Origin: Ignavibacteria bacterium
GTDB lineage: Bacteria > Bacteroidota > Ignavibacteria > Ignavibacteriales > Melioribacteraceae
Direction: 5' to 3'
Length of the DNA stretch: 36,512 bases
Assembly: GCA_012719345.1 (NCBI GenBank)
Contig: JAAYAN010000176.1
Location: 1 to 36,512, forward strand
Notes under the pieces: generated by a model
What the model was told of the DNA's origin: nothing
The model's database searches: none
The model's input: the letters and a program-made list of their open reading frames with translations, nothing else
Made by a program: the position numbers and the translations under genes
Shown here: in pieces, positions 1-7,840 of the stretch
Layout of the letters: every line of letters starts with the position of its first letter
How positions within the stretch are numbered: the first letter of the stretch is position 1

Positions 1-124
1 AATAAACAATTATCAACAACTTAATTTGCTTAGATGCGCTTTGAAAACAGAATTAAAAATTGAACATACTATGGTTGCTTAAAACTATGGGGAGTCTGAA
101 TTTCAACTAAATTTGATTTTATGC

Positions 125-445
125 CTACATTTCAATTTCGTTTGGTTTAATATCCTTAAGCGGTTTATTGTTGATGAATTCAATCACCTTCTTAAACGTG
201 GACTTACAGCATTTATAATAGTGTTGTGAATGCATCAATCTGATATGTTCAAGATATGTTTCTGAAAACTTCTTCAGCGTGATGAATTCGGTTTTCGGTT
301 CTTTCTCTAAATTCTCTTTATAGGTAAGTAAATATTTTAAAGCATCCGTTTTTGTTTTGGCTCCGGTGCTTCTAACTTTCTTAATGCCGTCTTCAAAATA
401 TGCTAATTGATAGAAAGGTGAATTGCTTCTTTTTGTGATATACAT
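125..445 (-). pseudogene. Truncated tyrosine recombinase (phage/ICE-type integrase), N-terminal part only
   Basis: The 106-residue product starts MYITKRSNSPFYQLAYF, then GIKKVRSTGAKTKTDA. This is the strand-strand-helix layout of the arm-type DNA-binding domain of tyrosine integrases. A SAM-like core-binding segment follows at about residues 50-105 (FSETYLEHIR...STFKKVIEFINNKPLKDI). The catalytic domain with the R...H-x-x-R...Y residues is missing: a TAG stop at 125-127 is followed by more stops, and I found no catalytic remnant in any minus frame down to position 1. Integrases of this family usually have 300-400 residues, so about the first third remains. It lies about 85 bases from a broken tRNA-Gln and points away from it, the usual integrase/att arrangement. 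It is most likely a dead remnant of an integrated element. Family assignment rests on pattern recognition of a weakly conserved N-terminus. Confidence 0.6.
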
Positions 446-531
446 TGTAGCATCTCCCGAAAACTTAGCAACACTAATGGAAACACTATCAATAAAAAGT
501 GGGTTTTTGAAGTAAATTAAAAGAAAAGCGG

Positions 532-571
532 GTTATCCAGAGTCAGACGTGTTGCCAATTACACCACAGGA
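532..571 (-). pseudogene. 5' half of tRNA-Gln(CTG), cut at the anticodon loop
   Basis: Read on the minus strand from 571, the sequence gives an acceptor 5' strand (TCCTGTG), a D-arm with stem GTGT/ACAC around AATTGGCA, and an anticodon arm TCTGA-CTCTGGA with anticodon CTG (Gln). After the loop and one more base the expected 3' stem strand (TCAGA) is replaced by unrelated sequence, so the 3' half, T-arm and acceptor are absent. An integrase fragment begins about 85 bases further on. Tyrosine recombinases are known to cross over in tRNA anticodon loops, so this looks like an attachment-site scar. An intact tRNA-Gln should exist elsewhere in the genome. Confidence 0.65.
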
Positions 572-704
572 CAATTTTTAAGAATGGAAATATATGTTCT
601 GACTGGTTAAAAGTCAACTTATGGCTTTAATTTTGTTATCATTTAATCAGCCTTGTAAAATATACTTCTTTTATATGTGTATTCATCTTGCTATTTTAGG
701 ATAT

Positions 705-1547
705 ATGAAAAATGTGATTTTTATATTATTTTTATCCAGTCTGATAAACGGACAGACTTATTTTTTCTTCGGTGAAATCGGTGATTTTATTTCACCCGTC
801 TCAGTTGCGGCAGACCAATCCGGGAACCTTGTTGTTTCTGATCTTCACACCAATAAAATTACAAAAATTGATACCCTCGGCAATGTTCAAAAATCGTGGG
901 GCGGATACGGCTGGGATGACAGCGGTTTCGATTTTCCTGCTGACATATGCATAAGTGCCCTTAAAATTTTTGTAACCGATAAGAATAATCACTCTGTGAA
1001 AATATTTGATAAGGACTTAAACTTTTTAACAAGTCTTTCGGGTAATAAACAAATTGATAATATGGCTGTTTTTAATTATCCGGCAAGTTGCTGTGTTTCG
1101 GACTTAGGAGATTTATTTGTTATCGATTCCGAAGAAAACAGAATACTTAAATTCAATTTTATGCACGTTTATCAATCCTCTATCGGCGGTTACGATGCAG
1201 GTATTTACCAGCTTTCCAAACCGGCTTCTGTTGCCCTTAACAGCCGCTCGGAATTGTTTGCTGCCGACGGGAATAATATCGTCTGCTTCGATAATTTCGG
1301 GAACGGGATTAATATCATTGAGATGGATAAGCCCGTTAAAAAAATCCGAAATTACCGAAATTTTATTTTTTTCATTTCAGATAACAATGTTTATTTTTTC
1401 AACTCTGCTGAACATTCTTATTCAATAAAAAAAATTAGTTTTAAAGGATTTGATAAAATTGATGATTTAACAGACCTGGCTGTAATAAAAAATAAAATAT
1501 ACATTTTAACACAAGAACAAATCTTAATTTTCGAACGCGTAAATTGA
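705..1547 (+). CDS. Secreted NHL-repeat beta-propeller protein
   Basis: I chose the ATG at 705 because a TAGGA stretch lies just upstream and because it gives a clean signal peptide (MKNVIFILFLSSLING, cleavage before QTYF). The upstream in-frame start at 621 would add 28 residues with no reason. The 280-residue protein contains about five blade-like repeats of NHL type: a P-x-x-[IV]-x-x followed by a turn and a V-x-D-x-x-N-x-[IV]-x-[KI]-[IF]-D element (for example LVVSDLHTNKITKID, IFVTDKNNHSVKIFD, LFVIDSEENRILKF). NHL propellers are non-enzymatic binding scaffolds in most characterised proteins; the ligand here is unknown. It heads a four-gene unit: its TGA overlaps the proposed TTG start of the DUF2085 gene (TTGA), so the two should be translationally coupled. 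Confidence 0.75.
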   Translation: MKNVIFILFLSSLINGQTYFFFGEIGDFISPVSVAADQSGNLVVSDLHTNKITKIDTLGNVQKSWGGYGWDDSGFDFPADICISALKIFVTDKNNHSVKIFDKDLNFLTSLSGNKQIDNMAVFNYPASCCVSDLGDLFVIDSEENRILKFNFMHVYQSSIGGYDAGIYQLSKPASVALNSRSELFAADGNNIVCFDNFGNGINIIEMDKPVKKIRNYRNFIFFISDNNVYFFNSAEHSYSIKKISFKGFDKIDDLTDLAVIKNKIYILTQEQILIFERVN

Positions 1548-1991
1548 AACCTGCAGTAAAAATCATTTTATTTTTCCCATTAATACTTTTAACCTTTTTA
1601 ATATTTCATCAATTTTTTTTTTTGTAATTCACCCGGATTATATCTGCTTTTATTAAAGAGCTGTTCCACTATTTGCCACCAAGAGCAGGCAAAATCTTTT
1701 TTTGTTGACGGCATAAAAATGCCTGTATGCTGCCGTTGCACCGGGATTTACCTGGGAGCATTCAGCGCTTTTCTTATTTCTTTTTTTACTGCCAAAATCT
1801 TCTTTAAAAATCTAAACGCATTATTTTTTGTAATGATTTTGCTTGCGGTTGATGTTTTATCAGTTACTGCAGGATTTTATTCGTACAACAAAGTTTTCTC
1901 TTTTTTAACCGGATTTCTGTTCGGATACTCAACATTTTATTATATTTGCATCGGTTTCAATAAATTATTATCTGAATTAAGTCCGAGGTAA
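1544..1991 (+). CDS. DUF2085 membrane protein, reading frame interrupted at an 11-T run
   Basis: The stretch 1719-1991 encodes CCRCTGIYLGAF plus several membrane segments, the signature of the DUF2085 family. Reading back in the same frame gives CHQEQAKSFFVDGIK from 1674 on, so the conserved CHQ half lies upstream of the first in-frame ATG. That frame has no good start before a stop at 1599. The neighbouring frame has one: a TTG at 1544 that overlaps the previous stop and encodes a hydrophobic N-terminus (KPAVKIILFFPLILLTFLIF). The two frames join at the T run 1613-1623: with 10 Ts in place of 11 the gene would be one open frame of about 148 codons. Either the homopolymer is miscounted, the gene is broken, or slippage restores the frame. 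DUF2085 proteins are small membrane proteins of unknown function with conserved Cys/His. Confidence 0.7.
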
Positions 1992-2006
1992 TTTCTGAAT
2001 AAATTT

Positions 2007-2513
2007 ATGCCTTCTCTGATTTGCGGTTTTTCGGCGGGAGTGCTTCTTGTAGTACCTTTTTTAAATAACAGTATGTGCTGTCTTATTGTACCTGCAGCAG
2101 CAATTTTTTCTCTTTTTCTTTTTAAGAAAGGAAACAGACTTGAAAGAAAAATTACAGCTAAAGAAGGAATGCTTTTAGGTCTTTTTACCGGATTATTTGC
2201 TGCTTTGTTTGCCAGTATGTTTGATATTTTTATTACATTTATTTCGCATACAAATCAGCTTGTGCAGACTTTACCGGAAATTGAAGAAGCTTTCAGCGAT
2301 TTTTCGGAAAGTCATTTATTCAAACAAGCTCTTACAATGATGGGAGAAATGGCGGTGGATATTCAAAATACAGGATTCTCCCCTTTTTATGCTCTTACTG
2401 TGATTGTAAATAATTTTACTTTTTATGTAATACTTGGCTTTTTTGCCGGTCTTGCAGGAATTAATTTAGTTAACAGAAATAATTCATCTAAAATAAGCGA
2501 TAATCAGTTATGA
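2007..2513 (+). CDS. Unrecognised membrane protein (DUF4199-like in style)
   Basis: The product has four predicted membrane segments: about residues 3-20, 24-40, 52-75 and 128-152. Between the third and fourth lies an acidic loop (LPEIEEAFSDFSESH) that could be extracytoplasmic. I do not recognise a firm family; the overall shape resembles small Bacteroidota membrane proteins such as DUF4199, which is a guess. The start is uncertain. ATG 2007 has no nearby ribosome site, whereas a CTG at 1995 in the same frame sits six bases after GAGG (1985-1988) and would add LNKF, read as MNKF. The gene follows the DUF2085 stop by 15 bases and overlaps the next gene by four (ATGA), so it belongs to the same transcript. 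Confidence 0.6.
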   Translation: MPSLICGFSAGVLLVVPFLNNSMCCLIVPAAAIFSLFLFKKGNRLERKITAKEGMLLGLFTGLFAALFASMFDIFITFISHTNQLVQTLPEIEEAFSDFSESHLFKQALTMMGEMAVDIQNTGFSPFYALTVIVNNFTFYVILGFFAGLAGINLVNRNNSSKISDNQL

Positions 2514-2803
2514 TCTCTTTTATATTTTTCATTATCAATCTTATTTTTCTGCTTTTTATCTTTTTTGTTAAATTGCGCAAATCAATGTCGGAAGCTTTTC
2601 TTAATGCCGGTTTGATAATACTTGTTTTCGTTATCGGCTGGACAATATCAACTTCTTTTTCGCGTATTATTCTGCCGGCTGAAGGATTCGGTGAAAATTT
2701 TACTACAGACGATTTTTCGTTAGTGCTTCTTACTGTAGCAGAATTATTCTTTTACATTATTTACTACAAAAATCTGTTTAGCGAAGACGATAAGGAAAAG
2801 TAA
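2510..2803 (+). CDS. Small membrane protein of unknown function
   Basis: This 97-residue protein has three hydrophobic stretches (about 2-22, 32-52 and 70-86) and a charged C-terminal tail (SEDDKEK). No family is recognised. The ATG overlaps the previous stop as ATGA, indicating translational coupling, and the gene closes the NHL-DUF2085-membrane-membrane unit. Its last 26 bases overlap the 3' end of the converging tonB-like gene, so the two operons collide without an obvious terminator between them. Function can only be guessed from company: the three consecutive membrane proteins and the secreted propeller probably form one envelope complex or pathway. Confidence 0.6.
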   Translation: MISFIFFIINLIFLLFIFFVKLRKSMSEAFLNAGLIILVFVIGWTISTSFSRIILPAEGFGENFTTDDFSLVLLTVAELFFYIIYYKNLFSEDDKEK

Positions 2804-3485
2804 TAACTACAGATTGCTCGTTTTTTTTCTGTCCGGTCCTGAGAGGCTCGAAACGCCAGTTTCTCAATGAGTTTATTGCTGCCATTTCCAACCGTGTATC
2901 AGCTTTCATCAGCGGAATGATTTTGCCAACTGAACCGTCTGGTAAAATCGAAAACTTAAGTTTTATATCTATTTCCTTCGAAACACCATTGGGATATGCC
3001 GGAAGTTCATAGCTGTAAATCTTACGCTTTCCGCCTCCGCCCCAGGCAATTTCAAAACCGGAAGAACCTGCTCCGTCACCTGATTCTCCATCTCCCGAAG
3101 CAAAATTATCGGTAGTTTCATTCTGCTTTTCCTCCGATTTTTTCTTGTCTGAACTTGTTTCGGATTTTTTATTATCTTCATTCTTCTTATTCACCGATTG
3201 TTGGTCGTTATTTTTAACTACAGGAAGATTTACATCTTTGGTTTCTTCAATAGTTTTTTCTTTTTCCTCCGGTAAAACAGATTCTTTTTGCGAAACAGCA
3301 TCTTCAGGCAGCATTTTACCGTATTTCCCTGAATTACCTCCAGCAAAGTTGCCAAACCCGATTGTTACAAACTCTTCGGGTTTCTGTTCAGGTTCAAATG
3401 TAAAAAACATAAACGTTAAAAATATTGATGCATGGATTATCAGAGAAATTAAATGCGAAAATCTGTTTTGCGTTTTTCCGTTCAT
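2778..3485 (-). CDS. tonB: TonB-type energy transducer
   Basis: The 235-residue protein has a short cytoplasmic start, one membrane anchor at about residues 11-30 (HLISLIIHASIFLTFMFF), a long charged K/E/S-rich periplasmic linker at about 60-140, and a C-terminal TonB domain at about 155-235 with the typical PAYPNG, LKFSILPDGSVGKI and AAINSLRNWRFEP elements. The linker is charged instead of Pro-rich, unlike classical TonB, but this is common outside Proteobacteria. TonB proteins carry proton-motive energy from ExbB-ExbD to outer-membrane transporters. The start codon overlaps the exbD stop (TAATG), and exbB, exbD and an outer-membrane barrel are in the same operon, which supports the call. 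Its 3' end overlaps the converging gene by 26 bases. Confidence 0.85.
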   Translation of the reverse strand: MNGKTQNRFSHLISLIIHASIFLTFMFFTFEPEQKPEEFVTIGFGNFAGGNSGKYGKMLPEDAVSQKESVLPEEKEKTIEETKDVNLPVVKNNDQQSVNKKNEDNKKSETSSDKKKSEEKQNETTDNFASGDGESGDGAGSSGFEIAWGGGGKRKIYSYELPAYPNGVSKEIDIKLKFSILPDGSVGKIIPLMKADTRLEMAAINSLRNWRFEPLRTGQKKNEQSVVITFPYRLR

Positions 3486-3889
3486 TAATAGCTCAATTTT
3501 TCAGTTTCAATAGTAAATTTTTCCAATCCAACACCTTTGGCAGCATCAATAACATTTATAACAAAATCCAATGCAACGGTCTTATCTGCTCTTATTATTA
3601 ACATCGATTCGTTTGACACAGCTTTTATTTCCTCAAGTTTCCCGGGAAGCTTGTCAATTGATACTCCTTCGCTGCCAACAAAAATATTTCCATCTAAATC
3701 TATTGTTACAACTAATTTTGAAGGGACTGTCTGTTCATTCTGCTTAGCTCCCGGAAGCTGTACTTTTACGCCTGTATTTATAACAAACTGCGAAGTTAGC
3801 AGGAAAAATATTAAAAGCAGCATAACAATATCTGTTAATGATGAATAACTGAAAAGCTGCAGTTTTTGATTTGTCATTTGAAATTTCAT
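3485..3889 (-). CDS. exbD: ExbD/TolR-family protein
   Basis: This 134-residue protein has a single N-terminal membrane helix (about 17-37: SLTDIVMLLLIFFLLTSQF) with the family's conserved aspartate (D20) at its start, the residue involved in proton use in ExbD/TolR. A periplasmic domain follows with the VQLPGAKQ and LIIRADKTVALDFVINVIDAAKG elements typical of the family. It works with ExbB in the inner membrane to energise TonB. It lies seven bases after exbB and overlaps tonB by one base. The choice of ExbD over TolR rests on the adjacent TonB-domain gene and the absence of Pal or TolB in view. Confidence 0.85.
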   Translation of the reverse strand: MKFQMTNQKLQLFSYSSLTDIVMLLLIFFLLTSQFVINTGVKVQLPGAKQNEQTVPSKLVVTIDLDGNIFVGSEGVSIDKLPGKLEEIKAVSNESMLIIRADKTVALDFVINVIDAAKGVGLEKFTIETEKLSY

Positions 3890-3896
3890 TGTTTAC

Positions 3897-4553
3897 CTAC
3901 ATTTCTATTTCTTCAGGTTCCTGAACATCGCGTCCTGCGCCTGTAGCTTCTTCAATTATATCAACAACGTCATTTGATATTACTTCCATATCAATAACAA
4001 CTTTACTAATCTTTGAAACAAGATAATTATAAAATGTGTATGCAATTATTCCTACAGCCAATCCGAAAGCGGTTGTAATTAAAGCTTCCCATATACCGGC
4101 TGCAAGGTCGCTCGGACTAGCAGAGCCCTGCAAATCCTCTATCTGCACAAAAGCCTGAATCATTCCTGTTACCGTACCTAAAAATCCTATTAGCGGAGCA
4201 ACTCCCGAAATTGTTGCAAGCATCGAAAGTCCTTTTTCAAGTTTCCCGATTTCAAGTTTTCCGGCATTTTCAATTGCTTCTTTTACGCGTTCATGTCCTA
4301 ATCTATATTTTTTTAATCCCTTGCGGATTATATTTGAGGCAGAAGATTTATCCTCAAGACAATACCCTATTGCACCTTGAACATCGCCTCGTTTAAGATA
4401 TCCTCGTATTTTAACCATAAATGCAGGAACATTTAATTTAGCTTTTCTAACTGCAATCAGCCTGTCTATTATTATCCCTATTCCAATAATTGAACATAGC
4501 AGAATAGGCCACATCATATAGCCGCCTTTTAAAAACATTTCTAAATAACTCAT
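3897..4553 (-). CDS. exbB: ExbB/TolQ/MotA-family proton channel protein
   Basis: The 218-residue protein shows the three-helix layout of the family: helix 1 at about 12-30 (GYMMWPILLCSIIGIGIIID), a long cytoplasmic part, then two helices at about 108-135 and 155-180. The second holds the signature LATISGVAPLIGFLGTVTGM, followed by FVQIEDLQ and GIWEALITTAFGLAVGI. These residues match the conserved TolQ/ExbB channel motif. With ExbD it forms the proton-driven motor that powers TonB. The acidic tail (EEATGAGRDVQEPEEIEM) is typical of FCB-group ExbB. It lies between the HU/SPOR gene (12-base gap) and exbD. Confidence 0.88.
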   Translation of the reverse strand: MSYLEMFLKGGYMMWPILLCSIIGIGIIIDRLIAVRKAKLNVPAFMVKIRGYLKRGDVQGAIGYCLEDKSSASNIIRKGLKKYRLGHERVKEAIENAGKLEIGKLEKGLSMLATISGVAPLIGFLGTVTGMIQAFVQIEDLQGSASPSDLAAGIWEALITTAFGLAVGIIAYTFYNYLVSKISKVVIDMEVISNDVVDIIEEATGAGRDVQEPEEIEM

Positions 4554-4565
4554 AATAATCCTTAT

Positions 4566-6203
4566 TTATTTCAAATTTTTCTCGTATTCGCTAGCTTCTT
4601 TTTCTGAATTGAAAAATCCTATTTTAACACGGTACCAAGTTCCTCCGAATTTTTCGAGATAAGCCTTTGTGATAAAGGCATTATATCCTTTTTCCCTGAG
4701 TTTTCTTACTTCTGTCTCAGCTATTGCCATTTTCTTCCACGAAGAAATCTGCAAATTGTATCGTTTCCCGTCGTAAAATATATTTGTATTCGGAATTCTT
4801 GTCTCTTCAGGTAAATCCTGGTATATATCTTTAAGATTAACTGTTTTTTCAGAATTTTCTGCCGGAGCATTTAAATTTCTTAAATTATCGTCAGGGTTTA
4901 GGGAAGAATCTTGTTTAATCTTTTCATCAGCACTCTTCTGTGGATTAAGAGATAAACTGTATTTCCCAAGATCTTCGCTTGGTTTACCATCAGAAGCTTC
5001 TTTATCGCTTTCGGAAATCTGTTCTTTTTTTATTCTCTCATTTTCATCTTCGCTTTCAGAACTATTCCCCGAAAAGAAAATAAAATAAACCAATGCTGCA
5101 TTCACTATTACAGCTCCGGCGATAATAAACCAAAGCATCTTGCCAAAAGTAAATTTTCTCTTTTTTATAACCGGTATTTTGCCGAATTCTTCTTCAGCAG
5201 GCGGAACAGGAACAGTTTGTTTTACCAGCTCACCGGCTGAAGATGAATCTTCCTCGGGTAATTCGATTTTCTTTTTTTCGGGTTTTTCCTCAATATCATT
5301 AAAAGATATATCATCAAGCAAATCAACTTCAGGAGTAACAGTATCATTTAATCCTTCACTTTCAGGCTCTTCGGTAATCAAAGATTTAATGTCTTCCTGT
5401 GTTAATTTTTCTTCATCAACAAGATTGTTATTTTCATCCGGTTCATCTTCATCAATATCTTCCAGAATAGAATCCAAATCATCCGATAAAATTTCATTAA
5501 GCATATCAACGTGATTTTCCTGTTCACGCAAATCTGCAATTTCGTCCTGTTCTTCTTCTATTGCTTCCAGATTTTTAATTTCTTCTTTCAGATATTCAGT
5601 AGAGGATGTTTCGCTGCTTTCGAATTCACTTTCATCTTCTTCATTTACAGATTCATTTTCTTCTAAAAGTCCGCTTTCTTCGGTATCGGGTTCTTTTACG
5701 TTTATGTAATCTTCCCATAAGTCAAAGTTTTCAAGTTTTTCAGTTTCTCCGAGTATTTTTTTAACTTTTCCTTCTATCGATTTTCGTAAAAGCAGATAAG
5801 AAGTTTCTGTATCCAAATTGCCGCTCATATTTTCGGTAAAAGGAATCATCGGTTTATTAATCCCGATGCTGAAAACGGAATCGTCAAAATCGGAAGAAAT
5901 ACGAAGTTTGGGTAAATCAATTTTCAGGAAAAGCGTATTCGAATCTTGGGCAAATTCTTCAGTCATAGGCGAATAAATCAGCGAGAATTTCCTTTCGAAT
6001 ATTTTATTACCAGTATTGCTGTCGGTTTTGGGAATTGAAAATTGTTTTAATTGAAATACCCCTGTCCCTTTAATCCTGACAGCTTCGTTTTTATTAAGCA
6101 TTTCACTTAACTTATCAACAAAAATGCTGAAAGCCAATTGCTCTTCGGGGCCTTTTATTGATAATTTATCCGAAATAAGATTTATTAATTCTTCTTTATT
6201 CAT
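4566..6203 (-). CDS. Membrane protein with N-terminal HU-like domain and C-terminal SPOR domain
   Basis: The 545-residue protein combines three parts. Residues 1-65 (MNKEELINLISDKLSIKG... VDKLSEMLNKNEAVRIKGTG) match the HU/IHF-like fold found in the bacterial CCDC81-type HU family. Residues about 150-340 are a very acidic low-complexity linker. A single membrane helix at about 355-378 (LWFIIAGAVIVNAALVYFIF) is followed by a charged segment and a SPOR domain at about 468-545 (YNLQISSWKK ... TWYRVKIGFF). SPOR domains bind denuded glycan strands at division septa. The topology puts the HU-like part in the cytoplasm and SPOR in the periplasm, so the protein could link DNA or another cytoplasmic partner to the cell wall. 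Similar fusions occur in Bacteroidota; their role is unclear. DNA binding is not demonstrated by the sequence. Confidence 0.75.
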   Translation of the reverse strand: MNKEELINLISDKLSIKGPEEQLAFSIFVDKLSEMLNKNEAVRIKGTGVFQLKQFSIPKTDSNTGNKIFERKFSLIYSPMTEEFAQDSNTLFLKIDLPKLRISSDFDDSVFSIGINKPMIPFTENMSGNLDTETSYLLLRKSIEGKVKKILGETEKLENFDLWEDYINVKEPDTEESGLLEENESVNEEDESEFESSETSSTEYLKEEIKNLEAIEEEQDEIADLREQENHVDMLNEILSDDLDSILEDIDEDEPDENNNLVDEEKLTQEDIKSLITEEPESEGLNDTVTPEVDLLDDISFNDIEEKPEKKKIELPEEDSSSAGELVKQTVPVPPAEEEFGKIPVIKKRKFTFGKMLWFIIAGAVIVNAALVYFIFFSGNSSESEDENERIKKEQISESDKEASDGKPSEDLGKYSLSLNPQKSADEKIKQDSSLNPDDNLRNLNAPAENSEKTVNLKDIYQDLPEETRIPNTNIFYDGKRYNLQISSWKKMAIAETEVRKLREKGYNAFITKAYLEKFGGTWYRVKIGFFNSEKEASEYEKNLK

Positions 6204-6259
6204 AGAACCGGCAATTATTTAATTTCAAATTATAATCATATTTTTTCTAAAAATATATA

Positions 6260-7840
6260 TTACCAGTGATATTCAACACCCGCAATTATGTCAACGGGTT
6301 TTTGTTCATAAATTCCCCAAATATAATTTTTACGGTTCAGCAGATTTTCAAATCGCAGGAGCGCGTCAATTTCCGGACTGATTTTATATAATAAGCTTAT
6401 ATCAACTTTTGCAAATGCAGGATTTTCAATTGTGTTTAATATATCAGAATATGAACTTCCCGTATATTTCAAATTAATTCCGGCATCAAGATCAAACAAG
6501 AAAGAATACGTATAATCTAAATTCAAAAAGAATGAAGGCGAATACGGCAGTTTATTTCCGCCGGGGAATGTTGTACTGTTAATTTTCGCACCTGCGTAAA
6601 ATTTACCGTAAGGTCCGTTATGAAAAAGACAATTTGCAAATAAATAATTCTCCTTAACCGAATTCATTAATCCAAGCCGGAATATTCCTTTATCATTCAG
6701 ATAAAAAGGTTTAGATGAAAAAGTTTTCAGCCCATATCCGGCATTTATTTCAACATAAGTTGCTAATTGATATTTTGCTGAAAATTCCAGACTGTTTTTT
6801 TCGTTGACAACAGGAACAAGCGGAACATCGGGTAAGAAGTATCTGTTCTCGGATAAAAGCATTCTGTTTGTATGTAAATATGCTTTCGGGTTAAACCTTC
6901 CGTAAATCGTAATTCCGTTTCCAATATAAAATTCGGCAGACAGATTTAGCTTAATTCTCGAAGCATCGTTTGCCCAGAAATAATTTATTCCTCCTTCAAG
7001 TATAAGGCGCGGAATTAAATCGGATACAATTGCTGCATAAACTTTATTGAAATTTACTGAATTACTGATTGTATCGTTCGAATATTTCACTTTAGAAAAC
7101 GAGACATCTCCTTTTACTGTGAACTCGCTGATACCTCCGCTTACAAATATTTTAAAATTATCCTGGTCTTCCTTTAATCCTATTTCTTTAATACGTGAAA
7201 TCAATTTTTGATAATCGGCCGAATAATTTATGTTTTCATCCAGAAAGTTTGATACTCCGAAAGATACATCACCAGTTTCTTTTAATCTTTTAAAAGAAAC
7301 CGTATCGGAGGCAAAAAAGCCTGCGCTTTCACGTTCTAAATTACCGGAGAATTTTAATTTTAATCCCGGCAAAAAAGTACTGTTGTTACCTAAATTATAC
7401 TCGGATAAAAGTCCTGCCCCCGATGATGTGACTCCTGCCCTGTCAACATAATCGGTTACATTTTGCCCGTAAATTTTTCCGCTGACTATAAAATTTTCGG
7501 TATTCCCGGATAGTTGAAAAATTCCTTCGGGTAAGGTATAAATTCCCGCACCCAGTTTTATTCTTCCGTTTATAAAATCCTTTGGCTTAAAAACAGGAGG
7601 CAGTAATTCGGGAGCATCTGAATTTATAACATCAGGTATCGAAGGATCTTTATCTTCTGCCTGCTGCAATTCAATATTATCAACCTTTACTGAAATTTCT
7701 GGTTTAATTTTATCTTTTGCAGGAAAATCTATTTCTTTTATGCCGGTAATAACAAAATCAGGAAGTTCAATTTTCTGATCGTCGTTTGTCTGCGCAAATA
7801 CAGATAAAGCAAATAATAATGCGATTAAATATTTTTTCAT
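6260..7840 (-). CDS. Outer-membrane beta-barrel with TonB-box-like N-terminus
   Basis: A signal peptide (MKKYLIALLFALSVFA, cleavage before QTND) precedes the segment IELPDFVITGIKEIDFP at about residues 23-39, which resembles a TonB box (the -VxVTG- type). From about residue 85 on the sequence alternates in amphipathic strands (GRIKLGAGIY, NFIVSGKIYG, LKLKFSGNLE and so on) and ends in a terminal aromatic (VEYHW), the usual outer-membrane insertion signal. A complete plug domain of about 120 residues is not obvious, so it is shorter than classical TonB-dependent receptors (526 versus 650-1000 residues). It overlaps the preceding TPR gene by four bases and is followed by HU/SPOR, exbB, exbD and tonB, so it is the likely client of that TonB system. 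The substrate is unknown. Confidence 0.7.
   Translation of the reverse strand: MKKYLIALLFALSVFAQTNDDQKIELPDFVITGIKEIDFPAKDKIKPEISVKVDNIELQQAEDKDPSIPDVINSDAPELLPPVFKPKDFINGRIKLGAGIYTLPEGIFQLSGNTENFIVSGKIYGQNVTDYVDRAGVTSSGAGLLSEYNLGNNSTFLPGLKLKFSGNLERESAGFFASDTVSFKRLKETGDVSFGVSNFLDENINYSADYQKLISRIKEIGLKEDQDNFKIFVSGGISEFTVKGDVSFSKVKYSNDTISNSVNFNKVYAAIVSDLIPRLILEGGINYFWANDASRIKLNLSAEFYIGNGITIYGRFNPKAYLHTNRMLLSENRYFLPDVPLVPVVNEKNSLEFSAKYQLATYVEINAGYGLKTFSSKPFYLNDKGIFRLGLMNSVKENYLFANCLFHNGPYGKFYAGAKINSTTFPGGNKLPYSPSFFLNLDYTYSFLFDLDAGINLKYTGSSYSDILNTIENPAFAKVDISLLYKISPEIDALLRFENLLNRKNYIWGIYEQKPVDIIAGVEYHW

Noticed and set aside
1-124. Possible continuation of the integrase to the window edge
   Set aside because: All three minus frames have stops within a short distance after 125 and no catalytic motif appears.
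5140-5514. 124-codon Ser-rich plus-strand frame
   Set aside because: Antisense to the acidic linker of the HU/SPOR protein; GAA/GAT-rich DNA gives TTC/ATC/TCA-rich open frames.
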